Shown piece after piece: positions 36,035 to 42,912 of a DNA stretch of 64,000 bases. Every line of letters begins with the position of its first letter. The stretch's first letter is position 1. The position numbers and the translations under genes are program-made. The notes below the pieces were generated by a model, which saw nothing but the letters and a program-made list of their open reading frames with translations, was not told the DNA's origin and searched no databases. The stretch is from Nioella sp965215655 (GTDB lineage Bacteria; Pseudomonadota; Alphaproteobacteria; Rhodobacterales; Rhodobacteraceae): NCBI RefSeq assembly GCF_965215655.1, contig NZ_OZ244111.1, positions 1,178,001 to 1,242,000 on the forward strand. Direction: 5' to 3'.

Positions 36035-36164
36035 GTGCAGATCCCTTCGTTCCGTCCCTGATAGTCGCCTAGCCGAGCCCGGCGCGCTTCGCAAGTCTTG
36101 CGGGGGGCGGGCAGGGGGGCTAGACCGGGGCTCTGGTGAGATCCGGCAATGAGAGGCAGGCCCG

Positions 36165-36428
36165 ATGGATGACGTGAATTCCCCCCCCGACAGCTACCGT
36201 GTGACCGCAGATGAGCTGCGCCAGTTCATCGAACGGGTGGAGCGGTTGGAAATGGAGAAAAAGGACATCGCCGACCAGATCAAGGAGGTGATGGCCGAGG
36301 CCAAGGGCCGTGGCTATGACACCAAGGTTATGCGCAAGGTCATCGCGCTGCGCAAGCGTGAACCCGACGATATCGCCGAGGAAGAGGCGGTGATGGAGAT
36401 GTACAAGGAAGCGCTTGGCATGCGGTGA
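36165..36428 (+). CDS. gapR: Nucleoid-associated protein GapR (DUF2312)
   Basis: 87 residues, almost wholly the DUF2312 domain: ADELRQFIERVERLEMEKKD, IKEVMAEAKGRGYDTK and VMRKVIALRK. GapR is an alphaproteobacterial chromosome-structuring protein that clamps overtwisted DNA ahead of replication and transcription and stimulates topoisomerases. Size and sequence match the family closely. Confidence 0.92.
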   Translation: MDDVNSPPDSYRVTADELRQFIERVERLEMEKKDIADQIKEVMAEAKGRGYDTKVMRKVIALRKREPDDIAEEEAVMEMYKEALGMR

Positions 36429-36559
36429 TGTCGCCGCCTTTGGCGTCGACCCGGGTGCGCCCCTCGTCAGGCGCCTCTGGCGCCCTCCTCGGGCCGCGTT
36501 GCCACGGCTGTGTGGCGCGCTCCGGGGGCCGATCAGCCCATTGCGCCTGCTGTAGCGGC

Positions 36560-36596
36560 AGGATGCCTCCGGCGGGAGTATTTTGGCCAAGAAGAA
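36560..36596 (+). repeat. Intergenic GC-rich repeat, copy 2
   Basis: The segment contains GATGCCTCCGGCGGGAGTAT followed by TTTGGCCAAGAAGAA, related to the reverse complement of the stretch at 20448-20512. It sits just beyond the stop of the leftward gene at 36601, the 3' end position such sequences usually take. Confidence 0.5.
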
Positions 36597-36600
36597 GGGA

Positions 36601-37476
36601 TCAGGGCGTGATCAGGGTGACGCCGGGGATATGGGCGACCGCGTCCATGTCTTCTTCGTAGGAGGCGGTCATGTCATCGAGCATCTCGGCGGACCATCCG
36701 GGGGTGTCCAGGTCTTCCTCCAGCGCGTCGTCAAGCGCGTATTTGTCAAGGAAGGCGGCCACCACCCGTCGGCGCAGCATCTCGTTTTCCGGCGGGTTTT
36801 CAGACAGGTAACGTTGCATCCTGCGGAAGCCGGCAGGGTCCATCAGATCCTCGATCAGGTCATCCACACCATCGAGCGGGGCCAGCGCATCGCAGCCGGC
36901 CAGTTCGCGCATCACCTCGCCCCAGATCAGCGGCGTGTCTTCGTTGCACCAGACCGAAACCGGGCTGTCGGGCACCGCCACGCGCATGCGCGCCAGCATC
37001 TCGGACCAGGCCAGCGCATGCGGCTGCATGTCTTCGGTGAATTCCTCGAACTGGCGGAAGCGAGAGCCCCGGAAGAGGGCCGGGATCAGCGTTGCGGGAT
37101 CGCGCATCCCGAGCATGAATTCCACCTGTGCCGTGGGAAAGAGGTTGCGCAAGCTGCGCGAGACCCGGTCGATCATCGGCCAGATCTGCGCGCCGATCAC
37201 CACCAGCCGGTTGATCGAGACCATGCGCGGATCGGAGAAGATGATGCGTTCCGTGCCGTCGGGGATCTTGGCCGAGGTCAGGATATTGCGCTGCAACTCT
37301 TCCGGGGCGGGGGCACCGTCAAGCGCGCGCAGCGTGTCCTTCAGAACATCGCGATAAAGCGCCGGGGTGGGCACCGCGATGCCCTGTTTTGCCAGCGTGT
37401 CGCGGTTCTTCAGGAGGGACCGGATCAGCCTGTCATCATCGGTGCACGGGGCCCCCATGTGAAACACGACCTGCAT
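36601..37476 (-). CDS. Hypothetical protein, possibly sulfotransferase-like
   Basis: 291 residues. The start MQVVFHMGAPCTDDDRL resembles the beginning of sulfotransferase-type P-loop proteins (HxGxxxT followed by a hydrophobic helix), and the body has RDPATLIPALFRGS, similar to the 3'-phosphate binding region of that fold. The tail is acidic (YEEDMDAVAHIPGV). These are weak resemblances, so the function stays open. The ATG at 37476 follows a GAGGGGGCAGG stretch. Confidence 0.6.
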   Translation of the reverse strand: MQVVFHMGAPCTDDDRLIRSLLKNRDTLAKQGIAVPTPALYRDVLKDTLRALDGAPAPEELQRNILTSAKIPDGTERIIFSDPRMVSINRLVVIGAQIWPMIDRVSRSLRNLFPTAQVEFMLGMRDPATLIPALFRGSRFRQFEEFTEDMQPHALAWSEMLARMRVAVPDSPVSVWCNEDTPLIWGEVMRELAGCDALAPLDGVDDLIEDLMDPAGFRRMQRYLSENPPENEMLRRRVVAAFLDKYALDDALEEDLDTPGWSAEMLDDMTASYEEDMDAVAHIPGVTLITP

Positions 37477-37552
37477 GATACCTGCCCCCTCGCAGTCAAC
37501 CAAACCCGCCTGACCCTAACCGGGGCCGGGGCTGAGGCAAAGCCCCAAGATA

Positions 37553-38008
37553 TCAACGGACCGGGTAGCCCTGCCAGAACTTGATGGGGCGCAGCGCGAA
37601 GGTGGTGTGCATGGAGGAGACATCGGGCAGCGCGGCAAGGCAATCGCGGTGGATACGGTCATAGTCGTCCATGTCGCGGGCGACCACGCGCAGGGTGTAG
37701 TCGGCCTGACCGCTGGTCAGGTGGCATTCGAGGATATCGGGCGCGGCTCGGACAGCTGCCTCGAACCCGTCCAGCACACTCCGCTCCTGGCTGCGCAGGG
37801 TGATCTCGACAAAGACCAGCAGATTGAATCCCATCTTGCGGCGGCTGAGCCGGGCAGAGTAGCCCGCAATGATGCCAGAGACCTCCAGTGACTTGATGCG
37901 GCGATGGCAGGCGGAGGCGGAGAGGCCGAGCTCATTGGCGAGATCGGCGACCGGGCGGCTCGAATCGCGTTGAAGCGCATGCAGGATACGGGTGTCGATG
38001 CTGTCCAT
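37553..38008 (-). CDS. Lrp/AsnC-family regulator, probable activator of ald
   Basis: 151 residues. The HTH is at about 4-55 (DTRILHALQRDSSRPVADLA, ASACHRRIKSLE), then an RAM ligand-binding domain (LLVFVEITL, CHLTSGQADYTLRVVA). Lrp-family proteins form octamers and respond to amino acids. It is divergent from alanine dehydrogenase with a 134-bp shared promoter region, the classic AldR/Lrp-ald arrangement; alanine is the likely effector. An ATG at 38008 with GGGA upstream is used rather than the longer frame. Confidence 0.88.
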   Translation of the reverse strand: MDSIDTRILHALQRDSSRPVADLANELGLSASACHRRIKSLEVSGIIAGYSARLSRRKMGFNLLVFVEITLRSQERSVLDGFEAAVRAAPDILECHLTSGQADYTLRVVARDMDDYDRIHRDCLAALPDVSSMHTTFALRPIKFWQGYPVR

Positions 38009-38142
38009 TTTTTCCCGGATTTTGATTATTTCGCGCAAGATTGCTGCGCTGATATCGTCAAAATGCGGGAAGAAATCAAGAAAATTGCGCTCAAGCGCGC
38101 GTATTCTGACGGAAAGGAAACGCCGCGATGGAGGAGGTCGTC

Positions 38143-39261
38143 ATGATCGTCGGGTGCCCCAAGGAAATCAAGAACCACGAATACCGTGTTGGCCTGACGC
38201 CCGAAAGCGCGGGCGAACTGGTGGCGCATGGCCACAGCGTCCTGATCGAGACCAATGCCGGATCCGGCATCGGCGCAATGGATGAGGATTACGTGGCTGC
38301 CGGTGCCACCATCATCGACACCGCGGAAGAAATCTTCGCCACGGCCGACATGATCGTGAAGGTCAAGGAACCGCAGGCCGGTGAGCGCGCCATGCTGCGC
38401 GAGGGTCAGATCCTCTACACCTACCTGCATCTCGCCCCCGATCCGGAGCAGACCAAGGACCTCGTCGCCTCGGGCGCGACCTGCATTGCCTATGAAACCG
38501 TGACCGGCGCGGGCGGCGGTCTGCCGCTGCTGAAGCCCATGAGCCAGGTGGCCGGCCGGATGTCGATCCAGGCGGGTGCAACGGCGCTGGAGAAATCCCA
38601 TGGCGGGCGTGGTGTTCTGCTTGGCGGCGTGCCGGGCGTGGTGCCCGCGAAAGTGGCCGTGATCGGTGGCGGCGTCGTGGGCTTCAACGCCGCGCAAATG
38701 GCCGTGGGTCTGGGCGCGGACGTGACCATCCTCGACCGCAGCCCCGACGTGTTGGAGCGCCTTGCGATCCATTTTGAATCTTCCGCGAAAACCCGGTTCT
38801 CGAACCTCGCCAACCTCGCGGAATGCGTGGCCGAGGCCGATCTGGTCATCGGCGCGGTTCTGGTTCCCGGTGCGGCTGCACCCAAGCTGGTGACCCGCGC
38901 GATGCTGTCGACCATGAAGCCCGGCGCGGTGATGGTGGACGTGGCCATCGACCAGGGCGGCTGCTTCGAGACCTCGAAGGCCACCACCCATGCCGATCCG
39001 ATCTACACCGTGGACGGGATCGTGCATTACTGCGTGGCCAACATGCCCGGCGGCGTTGCGCGCACCTCGACCTATGCGCTGAACAACGTGACCCTGCCGC
39101 ACGCGCTGCGCATTGCGAACCTGGGATGGAAAGAGGCGCTGGCGCGTGACCCGCACCTGGCGAACGGGCTCAATGTCTGGAACCATCAGGTGACATATGA
39201 GGCCGTGGCCCGTGACCTCGGCTACGACTACACGGCTGCCGCTGCCGCGCTGGCCGCCTGA
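38143..39261 (+). CDS. ald: Alanine dehydrogenase
   Basis: 372 residues, the usual Ald length. GCPKEIKNHEYRVGLTPE opens the protein, followed by VKVKEPQ with the substrate Lys, LAPDPEQT, and the NAD motif GGGVVGFNAAQMA. It interconverts L-alanine and pyruvate with ammonia, feeding alanine into central metabolism. GGAGGAGG at 38131-38138 lies 4-5 bp before the ATG at 38143, which decides this start over the ATG at 38128. A strong terminator follows. Confidence 0.95.
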   Translation: MIVGCPKEIKNHEYRVGLTPESAGELVAHGHSVLIETNAGSGIGAMDEDYVAAGATIIDTAEEIFATADMIVKVKEPQAGERAMLREGQILYTYLHLAPDPEQTKDLVASGATCIAYETVTGAGGGLPLLKPMSQVAGRMSIQAGATALEKSHGGRGVLLGGVPGVVPAKVAVIGGGVVGFNAAQMAVGLGADVTILDRSPDVLERLAIHFESSAKTRFSNLANLAECVAEADLVIGAVLVPGAAAPKLVTRAMLSTMKPGAVMVDVAIDQGGCFETSKATTHADPIYTVDGIVHYCVANMPGGVARTSTYALNNVTLPHALRIANLGWKEALARDPHLANGLNVWNHQVTYEAVARDLGYDYTAAAAALAA

Positions 39262-39304
39262 TCCAAGCGATCCTCCCCCGCCCGGTCTTGTTGGCCGGAG
39301 GGAG

Positions 39305-39347
39305 TGCACCCCGGACGGTCCACCCTTCCCGTCCGGGGTGCATTTTC
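39305..39347 (+). terminator. ald terminator
   Basis: A perfect 14-bp stem, TGCACCCCGGACGG (39305-39318) with CCGTCCGGGGTGCA (39329-39342), has a 10-base loop and is followed by TTTTC. It is 43 bp beyond the ald stop. Confidence 0.9.
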
Positions 39348-39545
39348 ATGCGTGTCTGCAGTTCTTGGGAAGACGGAGTTTTCATTCATCTTTAGGAGTT
39401 TTCCGCTCCCCCTTCATTCAGGGGAATAATTCTAAAACTGACGCCAGTTTGTTAATAATTGTTAATGTAAAATAGTCTCTTGGCAGGTAACCAATAAACG
39501 CATAACATTGTAGTGTAGTTGATTTTGTAACGAGTGGGGCTTGAG
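39348..39545. promoter_or_regulatory. AT-rich promoter region of Hint gene 6 with direct repeats
   Basis: Much more AT-rich than the surrounding genome. GGAGTTTTC occurs at 39375-39383 and again at 39395-39403, 20 bp apart, and TTCATTCA elements follow each. The segment around 39450-39470 (GTTAATAATTGTTAATG) is suited to promoter melting. No -35/-10 pair can be fixed with confidence. Confidence 0.4.
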
Positions 39546-40409
39546 ATGGCTGCTGAGTCTTTTGCGTTTTCCTATGTTGTGTCATCGGGATCGGTCGGGG
39601 GGCCTTTGACGCTTTTGGGTCCCTTCGGAAATACCGCTGACATTTTCGAACAGGACACCAACCCAAACGACGGAACCGTTGCCGTTGGCGATGACGTGTT
39701 TTGGGACGGGGGCACCTTCAAGGTTCTTGGTATTACGTCTGCTGGCGAGCCGATCATTCAGCCTGATGGCGGTGGCTTTATCCGCGTGCTGTCAAATAAT
39801 GGCGCGCTCTCGTCGGTCGGAAGCTCGGTCAGTGCCTATGCTTTGTGCTTTCTGGCAGGAACAGAGATTTCCACTCCTTGCGGTCGCCGCGCGGTGGAAG
39901 CCTTGGAGATCGGAGATCCGATTCTGACGGCGTCGGGCGGGACGGTGCCTGTCAAATGGATCGGCCGCCAGACGGTTTTTGCCCGCTTCGGGCCTGCCGA
40001 ACGGCTGATGCCGGTGCGCTTTGCCGCCGGGTCTCTGGGCGCGGGCCTGCCGCAGTCGGATCTGACCGTGACCGCCGATCACGGGATGCTGGTCGATGGC
40101 GTCATCTGCCACGCGGGGGCGCTGGTGAACGGGGCGACGATCACCCGCGTGCCTTTGGAGGAGATGGGAGAGACTTACACCGTTTACCACATCGAAACGG
40201 AAGAGCACGAGATCATCCTCGCCAACGGGGCGCCCGCCGAGACCTTCATCGACAATGTATCCCGCCGGGTGTTCGACAATTACGCGGAGTTCGAGGCGCT
40301 CTACGGCGACGTTCCCGAGATGGAAGAGCTGCCTTACCCCCGCGCGATGTCCGCGCGGCAGGTGCCAAAAGGTATCTTCATGCGCCTATTGCAACCAGAG
40401 GTCGCCTGA
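39546..40409 (+). CDS. Hint-domain protein 6 (short form)
   Basis: 287 residues. The N-terminus MAAESFAFSYVVSSG with NDGTVAVGDDV is of the same type as protein 4, though the two lie 7 kb apart with housekeeping genes between. The Hint module begins at Cys101 (CFLAGTEISTPCG) and contains TADHGML and HEIILANGAPAETF. The ATG at 39546 is preceded by GTGGGGC. It opens the second Hint block, which continues with two protease fusions. Confidence 0.85.
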   Translation: MAAESFAFSYVVSSGSVGGPLTLLGPFGNTADIFEQDTNPNDGTVAVGDDVFWDGGTFKVLGITSAGEPIIQPDGGGFIRVLSNNGALSSVGSSVSAYALCFLAGTEISTPCGRRAVEALEIGDPILTASGGTVPVKWIGRQTVFARFGPAERLMPVRFAAGSLGAGLPQSDLTVTADHGMLVDGVICHAGALVNGATITRVPLEEMGETYTVYHIETEEHEIILANGAPAETFIDNVSRRVFDNYAEFEALYGDVPEMEELPYPRAMSARQVPKGIFMRLLQPEVA

Positions 40410-40514
40410 GAGCGATCTCGACCCGCCGCGACAACGCAGATTGACCGGCAGTTTGAGCGCGTGATACCGCTGTTGGAATTGGGTTTCTGTTAGCTCTGAC
40501 CACGGGGGAATTTG

Positions 40515-42308
40515 GTGCTGGAGATTGTCAACACAGGCACCACCGATCTGGTGCATCTGACCGCTGTTCAGGTGAAGTGGTCCGGCGTTCACATCGGCGG
40601 CGGCATCTATTTCAGCGCCAATCACTTCCCTTCGGCAGGCGGGTCCCACACGGCAACACCGCAGCAGGGCCTGCCCGGCGCGGCAGAGAGCCACGCAACG
40701 ACGGAGTATGACTTTACTCTGCCGTCCGGGGGGGCCCCCTGGACGGCCTACCGGGAAGATCTTGACGGCGACGGCACCCCGGAAACGGTTCTCGCCGGGT
40801 TCGACATCAGCCTGCAGGTGGGGGATCCCTTGGTCTCCACGGGGGCATTCTACGACGGTCCCGCCGCGCCGATGCTGATCGCCAACGATCCAAATGACCT
40901 GTCCGGCAATGTGGTGATCACCGGCTATCCCGAGGAGGATAACTCGCTCAACAACACCGCGGGCGTCCTGCACCAGACCACCGGCACCCTCGCCGCCGGC
41001 GACTATACCGAGCAGAACGTCAGCGGGGATATCGGGGGCTACTACACCGTGGAGGGGGCCGAACCCGTTGGCGGCATGAGCGGCGGAGGCACCTTCCTGA
41101 GCTTCGATCCGAGCGGAGCAGGGGCGTCCCAGTCCTACCTGATCGGCGTTGTGGTGCGCGGGGGCGAACATACCAACCCCGGCGGGGTTGTGACCGGCAC
41201 CTATGCGGAGTCCTCCAGCCTGTCGCCCCATTACGCCGAACTTGCCGCCGCGATCGAGTCCCTGTCCGGGGCGGACGCGCGGACCGCCGACGACTTTGCC
41301 CGCATGGTGCTGATGTCCGCACAGTCAGCCGGGTCGTCCCTGACAACCGTCAATGGCCAGTTCTTCCACGAAGACATCTTTGGCGGGGTGAACAACGACA
41401 CGCTTCTGGGCAATGGCGGCAATGACAGCATCTTCGGGCGGGACGGGGCAGATACGGTCAATGGCGGCGATGGCGACGATACGTTGTCGGGTGGAACTGG
41501 CGCTGACCTGTTCAGTGGGTTTGGCGGTGGGGCAACCGACCGGATCACGGATTTCAGTGCCGGTGAAGGGGACATCGTCGATCTGTCATCGCTCTTCAGC
41601 GACTTCTCCGAATTGCTTGCAGCCGCCGCTGAGCAAGGGGATGGATCTTTGCTGATCACTTTGCCGGCGGGGAAGGGCGGCGGGTCCCTCGTGATGGAAG
41701 GCACCAGCTTGTCGGACCTGACCGCTGCGAACACCAACCTCGTCTGCTTCTGTGCGGGGACACGGATTGCAACGCCGGACGGGCCACGCGCGATCGAAGA
41801 GCTTGGGATCGGCGACCGGGTTCTGACCGTTGATGCGCAGTCCATCCCGATCAAATGGATCGGGCGGCAGACGGTCATGACCCGCTTCGGACCTGCCGAA
41901 CGGCTGATGCCGGTGCGGTTTGCCGCCGGGTCATTGGGCGAGGGCCTGCCGACCGCTGACCTGACCGTCACTGCCGACCACGGAATGCTGGTCGAGAGTG
42001 TCATCTGCCATGCCGGGGCACTGGTCAACGGGACGACCATCACCCGCGTGCCTTTGGCCGAGATGGGCGAGACCTACACGGTCTATCACATTGAGACCGA
42101 GGAACATGAAATCATCCTGGCCAACGGTGCGCCTGCCGAGACGTTTATCGACAATGTCAGCCGACGGGTGTTCGACAACTACGCCGAGTTCGAGGCGCTT
42201 TATGGCGATGTGCCCGAGATGGAAGAACTGCCCTATCCCCGTGCCATGAGCGCACGGCAGGTGCCCGAGGTGATCGTGCGTCGATGCCGGATGTCCCTGG
42301 CTTGCTGA
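40515..42308 (+). CDS. Trypsin-like serine protease fused to RTX repeats and a Hint domain
   Basis: 597 residues from GTG at 40515 (GGGGGA at 40504-40509 is 5 bp upstream; TTG at 40512 is the alternative, and a stop lies in frame just before). Numbered from the GTG, His37 (SANHF), Asp97 (AGFDISL) and Ser189 (GGMSGGG) are spaced like a chymotrypsin-fold triad. Residues about 295-345 hold RTX nonapeptides (GGNDSIFGR, GGDGDDTLSGG), which bind calcium and suggest type I secretion without a signal peptide. The Hint module starts at Cys411 (CFCAGTRIATPDG). The last part equals the short Hint proteins. The SGGG in place of SGGP and the short region before the His are unusual. Confidence 0.8.
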   Translation: MLEIVNTGTTDLVHLTAVQVKWSGVHIGGGIYFSANHFPSAGGSHTATPQQGLPGAAESHATTEYDFTLPSGGAPWTAYREDLDGDGTPETVLAGFDISLQVGDPLVSTGAFYDGPAAPMLIANDPNDLSGNVVITGYPEEDNSLNNTAGVLHQTTGTLAAGDYTEQNVSGDIGGYYTVEGAEPVGGMSGGGTFLSFDPSGAGASQSYLIGVVVRGGEHTNPGGVVTGTYAESSSLSPHYAELAAAIESLSGADARTADDFARMVLMSAQSAGSSLTTVNGQFFHEDIFGGVNNDTLLGNGGNDSIFGRDGADTVNGGDGDDTLSGGTGADLFSGFGGGATDRITDFSAGEGDIVDLSSLFSDFSELLAAAAEQGDGSLLITLPAGKGGGSLVMEGTSLSDLTAANTNLVCFCAGTRIATPDGPRAIEELGIGDRVLTVDAQSIPIKWIGRQTVMTRFGPAERLMPVRFAAGSLGEGLPTADLTVTADHGMLVESVICHAGALVNGTTITRVPLAEMGETYTVYHIETEEHEIILANGAPAETFIDNVSRRVFDNYAEFEALYGDVPEMEELPYPRAMSARQVPEVIVRRCRMSLAC

Positions 42309-42539
42309 TTTCTTTTGCAGGCCAAGGTGCCTGTGCCGCCAGTTATCTGCCATAAGCCTAGCGTTAATCATTTTTTGGCGACAGGGGTGGATCTTGTTGC
42401 TAACCTCTCCGGACAACAACAAAGCCGGATAAGGCTGCACTGCGGCCTAACAGGAAGATAATAGTTGTGTATTTGGCCATTTCTGCTCGCATCAGGGGGG
42501 GGCAGGCCGAAAGAGCGGATAAGGGTAAAGCGTGATTTT

Positions 42540-42893
42540 ATGCGTCGGGCATTGGTCAGGAAAACAGATACCATCGGTTCGGCCCCGTTTGGGTCAATCC
42601 GTAAGATCGGACAAGGGCTTGGGGTGCTACGCGCCGTCACTGCCCTTGCGCTGGTGCTCGTGATGTCTGCGCCTTCGTCCCAGGCTTTGCCCGCTGATCC
42701 TTTGCGCCCATTCGATGCGGAAACCTGCGACGAAGCAAGGGCGCGCCTGCATGAAGCCCGTCAGGGCAGCCCTCTCATCTCAGAACAGGAAAACGCCGAG
42801 GCCCTGCGCCTTGCGCAAGAACAGGTTCTTCGTTTGTGCGGAACAGATGCTGAGCCAACAGAACATCAAGACGCGCCGGCAGGCGAAGACTAA
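42540..42893 (+). CDS. Small secreted protein between two protease-Hint genes
   Basis: 117 residues from ATG at 42540. A basic start is followed by a hydrophobic segment (LRAVTALALVLVMSAPSSQALP) typical of a Sec signal with cleavage near SQA or ALP, given here as AVTALALVLVMSAP. The mature part is about 65 acidic residues with two Cys (FDAETCDEARARLHEAR and QVLRLCGTD) and an Ala/Glu-rich helix between them. No family recognised. Its stop is 19 bp before the metalloprotease gene, so co-expression is likely. A periplasmic inhibitor or chaperone for the proteases is possible. The ribosome site is weak and the start uncertain. Confidence 0.6.
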   Translation: MRRALVRKTDTIGSAPFGSIRKIGQGLGVLRAVTALALVLVMSAPSSQALPADPLRPFDAETCDEARARLHEARQGSPLISEQENAEALRLAQEQVLRLCGTDAEPTEHQDAPAGED

Positions 42894-42912
42894 TCGGGAG
42901 GTTTTTTAGGGC

